A stretch of 64,000 nucleotides of DNA from Dactylellina haptotyla (Eukaryota; Ascomycota; Orbiliomycetes; Orbiliales; Orbiliaceae): the NCBI GenBank assembly GCA_031310005.1, contig CM062379.1, forward strand, positions 3,410,001 through 3,474,000. The letters are read 5' to 3'. A program made the position numbers and the translations under genes. Below the pieces are notes generated by a model. That model saw only the letters and a list, made by a program, of their open reading frames with translations. It had not been told where the DNA came from and made no database searches. Shown here one piece after another: positions 34,475 through 45,618 of this stretch (the first letter of the stretch is position 1; every line of letters starts with the position of its first letter).

Positions 34475-35127
34475 TCATCGGACTTCTTTAATCAGGTTGT
34501 CCACCAAGTCCTCTTCAAGATTTGCCATCTTCCTTATTGTCCTTACCAGTCTCTAGAATATTGTGATCTGCGATAGATTGGACCGTCTAAACCGTTTGTG
34601 TAAGCCAGGATACATCTAGCCCGGAGAAGAACACATACAGAAGAAAGAGACCCTTTGGCAGGGCGTTGGCCTCCTAGAGCTTTTGCCTATATTATGCACA
34701 CGAACATCAAAATCTGGGGGGCTTTAATTGAATATAATCAGCTATGATATAGGGAGCGTCTATACCTCAAGAGACATGATATGAGAAGCATCTTCCTTGG
34801 TGATTTCGGCGGGCGGTTTCTCAACTATCTTGGCTGCTTCTTCAAGAAAGTTCCGTTGTTTGTCGTAAAAACTTTGGGCTGTGGCTGCTGGTCCACCAGC
34901 AGTGATTCCAAGGCCCTCGGACTCGGATTCCTTTTGAGCAATATCGGAAACCTGGTACTGTTAGTAGGACAAACCGTGGTACTGGGATTAAGAATACTGT
35001 TCGAAGGAGATGGTACCTGTTGGGGGGTGAACAAGACGCCCTTCTCGGCTTGCTGAACGAGTTCTGCTTGGGTTGGTAGACGATCTGCCATTTCTGCGTT
35101 TTCGAGTCTTGATTGATGGGCGATCAT
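34475..35127 (-). CDS. SMP (seed maturation protein)-domain stress protein
   Basis: Small hydrophilic LEA-like protein of the SMP family, found in many ascomycetes and linked to desiccation/stress. Proposed exons are 35017-35127, 34766-34951, 34639-34686 and 34475-34552, about 140 residues. Exons 1-2 give LPTQAELVQQAEKGVLFTPQ, then VSDIAQKESESEGLGITAGG, ATAQSFYDKQRNF and KPPAEITKEDASHIMSLE, a typical SMP repeat. Without a third exon the protein would end at once (GTA TAG). A GTATAG donor and an ATATAG acceptor instead add AKALGGQRPAKGSLSS, which fits the family's A-x-G-x-RPxKGSLS motif. The last exon (RLVRTIRKMANLEEDLVD) is less certain. The start could also be the inner Met of MADRLPTQ (codon 13). 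It is divergent from RAD5. Confidence 0.72.
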
Positions 35128-35853
35128 GGCGTTTCAGTTATCATTTCAAGGACGGAATATCTAGAAATCACTTACGATTGATGATTGGGTGAGGAAGAGG
35201 AGGTTGCTGTAACTGAGTAGCTGTGTATGGGATATATAATTCCAGTTAACGTCTTTATAGGATGTAGTCGCAGAGGTATAAATGACAGAACGAAGCGTGT
35301 GCTTTATTTAGTCAACGAATTTACTAAGTTCCTGCTTCTTTTGACGGCTTTATCCCGCCGCGAGAACAAACATATCTACTACAATAACCTTTATAGTCAA
35401 TCAACGTTTTGTAGCCCCATATTTCTTCCAATCATTCGTTCTGATATCGATACTCACCATGTGGATATATCGATATATATAATTTGGAGGGCGTGTTGGG
35501 ATGCGGCACTGACATCATCGCCTGCCGCACGCACCCGCCGCACAGGACGGCCGCGCGTGGAGTGAGGCGGCCGGCCAGCCAACGACGCGTTCTGCATTTC
35601 AACAAACCTCAAACTAATTTGCCCTTAGCGCAACGGGAGGACCACAGCACACAGCTACCTCGTTTACCAACTTGTATGAATAATAATGCTCTAGCGGTAG
35701 TAATATATAATTTCACGACCTTCTTTACCGCTTCCGGGTTTGCACAGCTAGCTCTTTGCTCTTTAGCGTCTTCGGTTTATATTCTTTTGGCGTTTCTGCG
35801 AGCTATAAATTTGCGATATCTGCGACTTAGCATCCACCCCTCAAGCTCGAAGC
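35128..35853. other. Divergent promoter region, SMP gene / RAD5
   Basis: 0.7 kb shared upstream region. It contains one perfect ACGCGT (35585-35590), the core of the MluI cell-cycle box bound by MBF, about 270 bp before the RAD5 start. Around 35500-35570 there is a GC-rich block, flanked by AT-rich DNA. No gene was seen. Confidence 0.5.
35585..35590. promoter_or_regulatory. Possible MBF/MCB site upstream of RAD5
   Basis: Palindromic ACGCGT. MCB sites drive G1/S expression of replication and repair genes in yeasts. Location upstream of a DNA-damage-tolerance gene makes it plausible. A single 6-mer is weak evidence. Confidence 0.35.
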
Positions 35854-38800
35854 ATGGAACACAACCCGCACCCTCCCAAGCGGCGGCGCTTCTTCGCTCA
35901 ATCATCGCCCTCCCCTCCCCCAGAACCATCGGATCCGATACTACACTCCACCCCGCAGCGAGAAATACACAGCTATGCCCCACCTAATGACCCGAGCTCC
36001 GATACCATTCCTTTCCAGGAACCGGACGACGGTGTCCACCCCAAAGAACAAAACGAAGAGATAATCGAGGAGGAAGAGGAGGAATCCGAAGCCCTTGATG
36101 TGCAAGCTCTAGGTCTCAGACTGGATGCAGTCATGCTAGAATCGTTTGTTGGAGAGAAGCTATCTGCAGATATATTGAAACGTCTGGACGATATATCCGG
36201 CGGGGACCTTCAGAGAGGTTCGTTCTCGATATTCGCATAGCCAATAGTTTAGAACGATACTAATTATTTTTAAAAAGCCATTAATATGTACCTCGATGGA
36301 TCCTGGCAAGCCGCAAAGCCTCCAGTGGCTAGACCTTCAGCTAAGCAGTCCCCGTTTAATTCTCTATTCGGCCCAAACGGAAAACGAAAATCATCAACCA
36401 ATATCCTGCAAGAATCGTCCGCCGGAACACCCGCATCTGATGAGGAGGCAGTGCAGAGACTCGACAAGATGCCTATAGAACGATATCTGGGATCCTTCGG
36501 TTGCGAAGGTTGGGCGACGAGAAGTGGCAGAGATCTGCTCTCGCACGGCGAAGAGGTCTTTATCGAGCGACAGCAGCCCCAACTGGTCCAAAAGACGGTG
36601 AGAAGGGGCAAAGGCAAGGCGGTTGCTGTTGTACCGCAAGCAGCTTCTAAGCGCAAGGATGTCGTCGTGCGCTTCACGAACTCCAAGGGTGAAGAAATCG
36701 GAAGACTCGCCCACGAAACCGCAACGTTTGTTTCCACGCTTCTCGACCAAAAGATATGTAGCTTCAAAGCGCTGTGTGTCTACGTCCCAGACGTACTTCG
36801 GACGAATGAAACGATATTCCTGCAATTGAAATGCTATATGTTGCGGCAGATTTTCAACCCTCGGGCTATCCGGCTTACAGATTCTAATAGGTCTACAGGA
36901 TTGTTTGAGGCGAAGGAAACCGAGGAAGAGAAGGCGCTGAGGTTGCGGCAAACTTCTCTTGTGAAACTTTTCAATGAGATTAATCTCTTCCCTACCAGCG
37001 CAGGGCAGGACTTGAAGGCCAAGCGGGACGGACTACTGCAGGTGGCCGAGATGGCAGATGAGAAAGAGAAAGAAGACGCAGCGAAGGGTGGTGTGACGCC
37101 GGTTAAAGACGAAGAAGAGCCACAAGAAGGGAAAGAACTCGAACAAGACCAATTAGATCAACTGTACAAGAAGGCGCAAACGTTCGATTTCGACTCTCCT
37201 GAAGCCGAACCCGCAGAGACTTTCGCCATGAGTTTGCGGAGGTACCAGAAACAGGCGCTCCATTGGATGTTAAATAAGGAGAGGGATAAGAAGAACGAGG
37301 ATCAGGAGGAATCTATGCATCCTCTCTGGGAAGAGTATACATGGCCAGTCAAGGATGAGAATGATAAAGAACTTCCCGTGGTTGAGAGCCAGGAGAAGTT
37401 CTACGTAAATCCTTATTCGGGCGAGCTGTCGCTGAAATTTCCAGTTCAGGAACAGAACTGTCTGGGGGGTATACTGGCAGATGGTAAGTTAGAGTGATTT
37501 ATCTCGGTTGCGTTATATTGGCTAACGGCTGTCTGTAGAAATGGGTCTTGGAAAAACTATTGAGATGTTGTCTCTTGTTCACTCCAACAGAAACGAACCG
37601 GAAGCTGCTTCAGCTTCGGATTCAAGAACCTTTAACTTACCAAGATTACCCAAGAACTCAGATACGGTGGAACCAGCACCGTATACCACACTAGTAGTGG
37701 CGCCGATGAGTTTGCTCTCACAATGGCAGACTGAGGCGGAAGCAGCATCAAAACCTGGTACGCTAAAGACTATGATATATTACGGTGCCGACAAAAGTCT
37801 CGATCTGAGAGCGCAATGCTCTGCTGCGAACGCCCACAATGCGCCGAACGTCATTATTACCAGCTATGGGGTTGTTCTTTCCGAATTCACTCAGATTGCG
37901 AACACAGCAAGTGGAGCACGGGGAACGTCTGGTGGTTTGTTTTCCGTTCAATTCTTCAGGATAATCTTAGATGAGGCGCACAATATCAAGAACCGGCAGA
38001 GTAAAACGGCGAAAGCCTGTTATGAGCTCGACGCCGTTCATAGATGGGTATTAACCGGGACCCCGATTGTGAATCGACTCGAAGACCTATTCTCCCTTGT
38101 CAGGTTCCTGCGTGTCGAGCCGTGGAGTAACTTCTCCTTCTGGAGGACTTTTATCACTGTGCCCTTCGAATCCAAGGATTTCCTGCGTGCTCTGGATGTT
38201 GTACAGACCGTATTAGAGCCGCTGGTCATGCGTCGGACGAAGGATATGAAACAACCTGATGGGACGCCGCTTGTTTTCCTGCCGCCGAAAACCATTATTC
38301 TCGAGGAGATTGAATTGTCGAAAGCCGAGAGAGCTGTGTACGATTTTATATATACATATGTGAAACAGTCGTTCACACAAAATATGGAGGTAAGTTCATT
38401 ATTTCTTCAATTGGATAAATTTATGTTAGGAGCATGTCTAATTTACACTTTGAAGGCCGGCTCCGTGATGAAATCATACACCACGATCTTTGCGCAAATT
38501 CTCCGACTACGCCAGTCATGCTGCCATCCAACACTAGTCCGCAAGAAGCTCATCGTCGATGATGAAGTCGAAGCCGAGGCAGCGGAAGCGGAAGCAAGAG
38601 GCCTGACCGATAATATGGATCTACAAGCTTTAATTGATAAGTTCACTTCCCAAGAAAACGAAGGCGAGTTTAACAATTACAATGCCCACGTCCTCCAGCA
38701 GATCAAAGAGGAAGCGGAGAACGAGTGTCCGATCTGCTCCGACGAACCTATCGAGGAGATGACGGTCACGGCGTGTTTCCATATGGCATGCAAGAAATGC

Positions 38801-39575
38801 CTCTTAAGCCTTATAGAATATGCAAAGAATAAAGGCGAAAAAGCCAGGTGCTTCAGTTGTCGAGAGCCTATCAACGAAAAGGAACTGTACGAGGTGGTGA
38901 AGCACGAGAAGGAAGATCTGGGTGGGTTGAGCGCGTTTAAAGAGAATGTGCCGGAGTTCTCGCTGCGGCGGCTGGCGGCGAACAAGTCTTCCGCGAAGAT
39001 TGATGCGTTGATTACGAATTTGAAAAGACTACGGAGGGAGCATCCCGGGATGAAGAGCGTAGTGTTCTCGCAGTTTACGAGTTTTATAAGCTTGATCGAG
39101 CCCGCGCTCGCTCGGGAACGGATGCAGTTTTTGCGGTTCGATGGGGGCATGTCGCAGCAGCAGCGGTCTGTGGTGTTGAATAAATTTAAGACGCACAATG
39201 GGGGTATGGTGCTGCTGATCTCGTTGAAGGCTGGTGGCGTCGGTTTGAATTTGACGGAGGCGAAGAGGGTGTTTATGATGGATCCCTGGTGGTCGTTCGC
39301 GGTGGAGTCGCAGGCGATTGATCGGATACACCGCATGGGGCAGACGGATGAGGTTATTGTGCATCGGTTTATTACGAAAGGGACGGTGGAGGAGAGGATG
39401 GTGCATAAGATTCAGGAGAGGAAGAAGTTTATGTAAGTTTTTTATCAATATTTCTTTGATGCTGAGATATATGGCTAACAATTCTTCTTTGAATAGTGCA
39501 TCATCGCTGGGTATGATGAGTGCTGAGGAGAAGCGTGCCCAGCGGATAGAGGATATAAACGACTTATTAGGTTAG
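35854..39575 (+). CDS. RAD5: DNA repair protein Rad5 (HIRAN-SNF2-RING)
   Basis: ATP-dependent fork-remodelling translocase and E3 that polyubiquitinates PCNA in error-free damage tolerance. Exons are 35854-36217, 36278-37483, 37539-38389, 38456-39432 and 39497-39575, giving 1158 residues. The N-terminus has a basic KRRRFF patch and acidic runs. A HIRAN domain begins near residue 187 (IERYLGSFGCEGWATRSGRD). SNF2 motif I is LADEMGLGKT (about 521-530, split by an intron), motif II is DEAH (about 668) and VLTGTPIVNRLEDL follows. The RING, CPICSDEP then CFHMACKKC and CFSCREPI, starts near 898 inside the helicase, as in Rad5/HLTF. The C-lobe has VVFSQFTSF, LLISLKAGGVGLNLT and QAIDRIHRMGQ. Intron 3 (38390-38455) is 66 nt and fully open if retained. 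Identification is secure. Confidence 0.95.
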
Positions 39576-39900
39576 ATGTATTATATTCTAGTAAATATAT
39601 ATTATCATTCTACAAGACGAGTTCGTGTAACTCGTGTACAGAAATACTTAAATATATGTCTAAAGGAGTGGTTTTCGCTATCGTAAGGATTAAAATAGAA
39701 GTACTTGTATTATACTTTGATCTCAAAGCAAATGATATTGCTAGCAGCAGAAAAAAGCGTAAAGGCAGAATTCATAAAGGTTAATGGGTAATAATGCAAG
39801 ACGAGAAGACTAATACCCGTCTCCACCAGGGAGACTACTATAAATAAACGCGGATCGACGACGTCAATTGTGTTCACTGTCCAAATGTGTGATAATGCAC
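39576..39900. other. Intergenic between convergent RAD5 and DUF4112 genes
   Basis: AT-rich 325 bp with TATATATT and AATAAA-like elements suitable for polyadenylation of both convergent genes. Nothing else was seen. Confidence 0.6.
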
Positions 39901-40950
39901 CTATCTGCGGGAGCCACCTCTTCTGGATTCATCGGTATCGCTATGTCTACCGCCTCTTCTCGATTCATCGGTATCGCTGTGTCTGCCACCGCTGCGGCGA
40001 TCTTCCCTATCGCTCCCTCTTCCGGAACGAAGCTTTTTCTTGCTCTTGGAATGAGTTGGAGCAGGTCCGGTAGCCCCTCTGTCGTCTCGCCTGTCATCAC
40101 GTTCACGTTCTCGTTCCCGACGATCCCGATTACCGCCGCGGTGTGCAGCTGGCGCTTGAGCTTCGAGGTCGATGTCCTCAGCGGGAGATTCATCACCGGT
40201 TGGTAGCGAGGGGTCCTGGGCATCCGTGATACCCTGAGCCTTGAGACGTTCCTTTCCAACCTCTCGAAGGTGTTTTTCGAGAAGGACGGCGTTTCGAGTG
40301 TTGCACTTGTACCCGGCATCGATGATGTCGCCGATGAAAGGGACAAGGCCAATCTATCGGTATCACAATTAATAATAGTTCCAATGCTAGATTTTGATAA
40401 AAAGAGGTGTCCCAAACTTACCACGAAATCAAAAGCGACGTTAATCAACATGTGGATCACCGTAAATGTCGGAAGCGGCAGCTTCATACACGTCTTGACG
40501 ACCATCAGCCCCAACAATAGGTCCAGCGCATCACCGAGAGCGGGAATTATCCCTAGCACGCTACCCCAGCCGAACCTAACGCCGAGGAAGGACCCGAAGG
40601 ACATGTCGAGACGGTACGCTCGTCGTTTGACTTTCGTGAGCACCTCGCCTTCTTCATCGGTCAGACCTGGCGGGAGCGCCCTCTTTCTGCGCTTGGATTT
40701 GCGCTTGCCGGCCTTGCCGAGTTCTGTGGCGGGGTATTCATAGTACGGATCTTCGCGGCCCTCTTTGTTGGCGGCGGATTCTTTGAATATCTGCAGAGAG
40801 AAACGGGTTTGTCTGTTAGCGGGAGTTGCGCTTTTGTTGGAAGTTCCGGCGCACGGGTTTGGGAAGATGCCAGCGCAGGGGTTGGTGTTGGTTGGCGAGA
40901 TGGAGAACACTTACCCGTCCGAGGACGAACTTTGTGACATAAGACGTCAT
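39901..40950 (-). CDS. DUF4112 membrane protein with a tandem-repeat C-terminus
   Basis: Member of the DUF4112 family, widespread in fungi and bacteria and without known function. Exons are 40915-40950, 40422-40790 and 39901-40353, giving 285 residues. The first exon is 36 nt (MTSYVTKFVLGR). The second has a basic KRKSKRRKRALPPGLTDEE, then the domain core RLDMSFGSFLGVRFGWGSVL, GIIPALGDALDLLLGLMVV and HMLINVAFDFV. This continues in exon 3 as IGLVPFIGDIIDAGYKCNTR, the second GD motif of the family. These form two hydrophobic hairpins, probably membrane-embedded. The C-terminal 100 residues are charged (RDRREREREREDD-like) and end in two copies of RHSDTDESRRGG. RAD5 is convergent and unrelated. 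Confidence 0.87.
39914..39985 (-). repeat. 36-bp tandem repeat, two copies, coding
   Basis: Two adjacent 36-bp units differing at a few positions, encoding RHSDTDESRRGG twice at the end of the DUF4112 protein. The repeat keeps frame, so copy number can change without disrupting the gene. Confidence 0.8.
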
Positions 40951-41690
40951 AATGGGAAAAAGTTGGAGCAAAGCGCTGGATTGGAATTGGCGAGCAGATA
41001 CTCCGGATGGTAGTTCGGGTGTTAAATAGTGTAATAGGAGGAGAAGACAGGAGGACGAAGTGAACTTAGAAAGAATGGAATATCAGAGTGCTGAGAGACG
41101 AAAGGAGTGCGCTAAGGCAGGCGAGGGCTGTAAATGAAGCGTCGAGGAATCGTCCAGACCGAGCAGCTTGCATGCCCGTCGCTCTACGGATAATTGAAGG
41201 GACAGAGGAAGAAAAGCCCAGAAATATCTGCGCCGCTCACGGGCAGACACGAGCTATTATACTATTGCAGATGCTGGGCCAAAGCTGTTCGTTGGCCAGC
41301 GAGGCCACGCAGAATGGCTGGTGGCCAGCCAAGAGCCTGTTGGATCAGGTTGATTGTTTCGCTCGCCGTTGACGTAAGTGTGCCACAGGTGACGCAGCAC
41401 AGCCACGTAATTTCCGGTTTGGGGTGTGGCGCTCCAATCTCGACGTCGAAAACTTGGTAGCTTGGACGAACCGACCTGGCTACACCCATGCTCCCTGTTG
41501 CACAATTGTGGCGAAACTACGGAAAAAGAATTACGCGAGCGAAAACAACAAAGGTATCGTATTAATATACATAACCTCTTAAGTAACTTTTTCGTTTAAG
41601 AAAGATTTATATGTATACGATACAACGCAAGTTGGTTATTCAGGAACACTTGTATCTGAAAGTGTAGCTACATGTTGAAATCCAGCGCTA
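40951..41690. other. Intergenic, DUF4112 promoter and 3' region of the APH-like gene
   Basis: The left part is purine-rich on the + strand (leader of the DUF4112 gene). 41260-41350 carries several GGCCAGC/TGGCC words that could form short hairpins. From 41530 it is AT-rich. No gene was seen. Confidence 0.5.
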
Positions 41691-42640
41691 TCAAGGTTCA
41701 AGTGGAGGTCCATAATATGGTGGTAAACCATGCTTTCTCTTATAGGCCTCCACGTTAAACGGAGGTGGCCTATTCGATATCTCGGTAGGCGGGCTTATGA
41801 ATATATTGTGAGCTGAGTTGCCAAATCATCGTGTCCAGCGAGCAGACATCCAACCGATCTGACTTACAAATAAATACCACCGTCGTTTACCCATGCTGCT
41901 AGTACGCTCCTAGCCATTTTTCTCTCTTCTCGTCCGATGCCAGCCTCCATATGGTCCCACATTTCAGCCTTGAATGTCTCCTTATCAATCGGGCTTGAAA
42001 ACTTGAAGCTTGCAGCTTCGAAGCATCTCGGGTAGTAGCCTGCCATGTCCCAGTGGACGAGACAAATAGTTCCGTCCGCTTTCTGCCATATGTTCTTCGG
42101 TGAAAGATCTAAGTGACAAAGAACCAATCTTTCGTCTTTGAACGAAACCATGTGGCTATATGTGGGATTGATTCTTGTATTGACCCAAACTTCCAGTTGT
42201 TCAATAGTTTGGAAATTCGGATAATCGTTGTCCCACAAATAACCAAATGAGATGCCACCGCACAATGGACCCGGTACCGTACCAGAAATGCTTTGGAAAT
42301 GTTTAATCACCTCACCCATTTTATTCACAAGTTCCCCATATTCCGAACTCGAGAAGTGAGATCCGTTGATATACTCCATAACTATGTAACCTATCTCATT
42401 GTGCCTGAAAAAGCGGTAAAACCGCGGCACATATACAATATTAATGTCTAGAAGCTCCCGGGCGATGCGAAGGTTTGTCGCTTCCTCTAGGGTGGTTTGT
42501 ATTCCGAACTTGACCATGGCCTGGTCAGATATTTTCGCAATTCGAGCTCCCAAACCGCCCAATCTCTCTCCCAGGCGACATAGCTCCACTATCTCGGAGT
42601 TCGATAGCGTTTCGTGCAGCGCCATATCAGGGATCGCCAA
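41691..42640 (-). CDS. APH-fold (aminoglycoside phosphotransferase-like) kinase-family protein
   Basis: Fungal APH/choline-kinase-type protein; the substrate is unknown. Exon 1 is 41868-42640 and exon 2 is 41691-41793, giving 291 residues. The second exon is inferred from a GTAAGT donor four codons before the end of the exon-1 frame and a CATAAG acceptor. It adds FNVEAYKRKHGLPPYYGPP, which looks coding and resembles the tail of related fungal proteins. Without it the protein would be 258 residues. Visible motifs are the ATP-site Lys44 (MVKFG), Glu53 (LEEATNLRIA), the catalytic loop HLDLSPKNI (Asp178, Asn183) and, where relatives have a metal-binding IDWEMAG-like motif, LVHWDMAGYYP. The Asp expected at position 196 is therefore His. 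Activity may be lost or the role moved to Asp198. It sits beside an AT-rich orphan region. Confidence 0.82.
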
Positions 42641-43787
42641 CTCCTTATGATGTATTGCGATTCAACTTGTAGGATACTATCGTACCGTAGTGATAGAAGG
42701 GAAAGACATTGAACTGCCCTGGTGTTGTAATTTCGGTGCGGGGTTCAAGGCGATCAAGCCTGCCGAGACTGATCAAGCCTTCCGGCTGCGCCAGATCTCC
42801 GCCAAACGCCTCCACTCAAAAATCTGTGCCGCAGATGCGCAGACTCGGATTTAAAAGGATTCACTCTGTATTTTTTTCTTGTTCCATATGCACGCGGTGT
42901 TAGTTATACCCCAGTAATCTTACTGGAAGGATGTAATTTTCCAAAAGATATCTGAACACCGATAGATATTTGAATGCTATAGTGTCGGGATTATGGGTCT
43001 CGAATCGATAGCTACCCTCCGAAAGTGTTTCGGTTGGAGATTATACCGAATCCTGTGTGCTCAGCATTCTACTGATAGCATTGATCTGTTGGGACCAACT
43101 TCAAATACGATAGTCATGATGTGGAACAGTTTCGTGTGTTCGGGTGCGAATGAGGTTTATTATCCAACATAACAATATATCGATACACTGAAAAAGTTGG
43201 AAATGCTATGGCAGTGTCCAAAATCCTCTGGTATCGCGCATTATGTCAATATGCACAGCTACATTGAAGAGCTAAATGGTAGAGATATTTTAGTCAAAAT
43301 TTTGGTAAATTTTTTATTTTAATTTCTTATTGCTACATCCTTGTTTCTCGTGAAAAGGAAAGAGCCGTAAACTTGTAAAATGGTAAACCGGTATAACGGC
43401 AAACCCGTGGCTGACTCTACCTAGAAGAGAAATATGCTGTATATACAGTCATATGGATTACTGTGCATTTATACCAACATTTTTTGGTTGAGAAACGATT
43501 TTCTTTCTGCAGATGTAGATATCGATGGCGTTGCTTGTATTATTTGCGGAGTCAGCATTAAACTAGGGAATTGGGTACAAATATTAATATAAATGTACCC
43601 CGTTCCATATGGCTAGAATTTTCTTTCCCTTTTAATACATATAAGAGTATCAAAAACTTTAACCCCAGGCCCTCAGTTGTAAGCTTTAAGACATAAATTT
43701 CAAGCGCCAATTACACTTTTTTCGAACTATATCCTATATATTCGGCCAATAAAATACATAATCCCCCTTTCATACAAGGAAAATATA
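42641..43787. other. AT-rich intergenic region
   Basis: 1.1 kb, clearly AT-rich from about 42900 on, with many ATAT and TTTT words and no open frame of interest. No inverted repeats or transposon ends were recognised. It flanks the orphan gene at 43.8 kb. Confidence 0.5.
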
Positions 43788-44381
43788 ATGGACCTATATT
43801 ACTCTGTTAAATTTCGGTCTTGGTATTTTTTCATCTTCTTGATAACTGTAGTGGTCTTTGTGGGACCAGTACGGCATCTGGCCTTGCGAGACAATGTAGT
43901 GGTGTGTTTTTCTCTTGCTTTGTTAGTGATGGCAAATTACGAATTGATTCTCAAAACTGATATACAACGACAGTTAGCGAAATCAAAACTCGATGCCCTG
44001 AAGATCTTGGATGAACACCAAATATCCCCGAAGTTTACAGCAAAGGAGACCCTATATGAACATCCTAAAAGGGCAATCGGCCCGGATTTCTTTTACGCGG
44101 ACCCCCTCCGCGTGGTCTGTAGACCACCGTATGAGTTAACGGGTGGTATATTCAGACCTTTTCCGGTTGGAAGTTTTCGCGCTGAAGAAATTAGAGATTG
44201 GACCTCAACACCCGACGCCCTAGATATTATAATCATAAATCAGATTCGATGTCTCCAATGTTTCTGCTCAGCCGCTGGGGCTGTTATACCACTCTCGATT
44301 TGGAGTCTGGAGGCAGCGGGGTGCAATACCCAAAGAAGAGCAGACATTTGTGTCGGCCTATATGGTAGGTATATTACCTAG
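43788..44381 (+). CDS. Orphan protein with N-terminal hydrophobic segments, gene structure unresolved
   Basis: Not recognised. The open frame of 197 codons starts MDLYYSVKFRSWYFFIFLIT and has two hydrophobic spans (about 12-28 and 38-52), the first preceded by a basic residue, so it is probably membrane-bound. A polar part follows with HPKRAIGPDFFYADPLRVV, RPPYELTGGIFRPFPVG and CLQCFCSAAGAVIPLSIW. Near the end a GTATAT donor at 44369 and a CATCCAG acceptor at 44430 would replace the last four residues with RVVETIMNCKKYPTYTLV and a stop at 44485 (211 residues). A second coding-looking frame at 44579-44995 could be a further exon, but I could not join it with consensus sites. Low GC and isolation suggest a lineage-specific or laterally gained gene. 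Confidence 0.45.
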   Translation: MDLYYSVKFRSWYFFIFLITVVVFVGPVRHLALRDNVVVCFSLALLVMANYELILKTDIQRQLAKSKLDALKILDEHQISPKFTAKETLYEHPKRAIGPDFFYADPLRVVCRPPYELTGGIFRPFPVGSFRAEEIRDWTSTPDALDIIIINQIRCLQCFCSAAGAVIPLSIWSLEAAGCNTQRRADICVGLYGRYIT

Positions 44382-44569
44382 TACCGCTGCGCTACTTTAA
44401 ACATCATATGTTCCCTGCTTTACCATCCAGGGTGGTCGAGACAATAATGAATTGCAAGAAGTACCCTACATATACACTTGTATAACTGTATATCGGAGAC
44501 AACTTTGTCCCCTAAATTCTCTATACACTAGATGCTTTGCGGAAGATAAGATATTAATTCGAGCACATA

Positions 44570-44995
44570 TTGAGAATAGGCTGCCGTTGTACGGCCACGC
44601 TCAGAGACGTGGATCAACGCGAACTAGAAGGTATCCCATTGGAAGATATGCTTGCCGCAGCAAATCTAATACCAAACTCGATAAGGCATGAGAATTTTAT
44701 GGCCGCACAAGAAAGAATTCACTTTCAAAATGCTTATGGAGGTGGTGAAGGGGATCCTGGCAGTAGCCGCAGGAGGCTGGTGCCCGGCACGAGGGAGCCT
44801 TACTATGTTGAAGGGCCAAGTGAAAGTGCAGGCAGACGCAGGGTTTCGGGTTGGCTGGGGAAATCCACGTTGGAACAGGGCTCTCCGAAGAGGTTGAAGA
44901 GGGTTAAACGAGAAGCTACTATCAGCGAAAACAAAACCCCAAATGTTGCTTCTGGCCATGAGCATGAGGATCATGGCGAGAAGGTAGGAGAATGA
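44570..44995 (+). other. Coding-looking open frame, possible 3' exon of the orphan gene
   Basis: Opens with a non-ATG codon, so it is either an exon or a remnant. The translated frame has LRDVDQRELEGIPLEDMLAA, NSIRHENFMAAQERIHFQN, then a Gly/Arg-rich and basic tail (SPKRLKRVKREAT) ending KVGE. The balanced, polar composition differs from the low-complexity noise nearby. It lies 190 bp after the orphan gene on the same strand and in the frame predicted for the spliced product, but stops intervene and no consistent intron was found. Confidence 0.35.
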
Positions 44996-45618
44996 TGAAT
45001 TTTGCCAAATATTCGTTTATTATACATGCAACCGTACCCGTACCATGTACACGCTGTTTAGACACTATATTTGGCTTCTTTGCGGGTGCATTTTATTATT
45101 TTTTTGTTTACTTTATTATCAGTAGAATGCGACATCATCATACAAGCGTTTTTTTCGATGGGATGGATTATCGTGAACCGTAGTCTGATTAATTGTGTTG
45201 GGTGTTGTGCTTCCTGTGGCTGGTGCCCGGATTCAAGTGTGGCTGAGACTGGCCACGAAAAGACAGGTTCAGCCGACATCCAACCACCGTGCGATTCCAT
45301 CATCACCTTCAAACATCCATCCCACTTTTCGCTCCGTCTTCTCCCCACCCTTCACATCCATCATTTCCTCCCGCGATCCGAATACAACAAAAGCATATAT
45401 ATCTTAGTACGAATTTCTATCGCTCCCCTATCTTCCCATCACAGCAGAACACCGCCACCAACCACCCCGGCCGGGTGGAATTGTCCAATCACGTATCAAC
45501 AAGATCCCGAAATCACGATATTTCATCGCAACGTTCATTCACAGATCAATTGCCACGAATTTCTAAAATATTCAGTCATCTAGCTGGGCGTTCCGGCGCC
45601 GCTTAAAAACATATCATA
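44996..45618. other. Intergenic before DCP2
   Basis: AT-rich at the left, CT/CA-rich toward 45600, as in a fungal promoter. Overlapping open frames (70-170 codons) at 45070-45600 are Ser/Pro/His-rich in all three frames, a sign of composition, not coding. Confidence 0.5.

Noticed and set aside
38677-39336. 219-codon open frame on the - strand
   Set aside because: Antisense to the RAD5 RING and helicase C region.
45071-45583. 170-codon + strand frame before DCP2
   Set aside because: All three frames are open here because of a CA/CT-rich promoter; no family motif.
42641-45618. Possible transposon or mobile island around the orphan gene
   Set aside because: No terminal repeats, target-site duplication, transposase or reverse-transcriptase motifs were found by eye.
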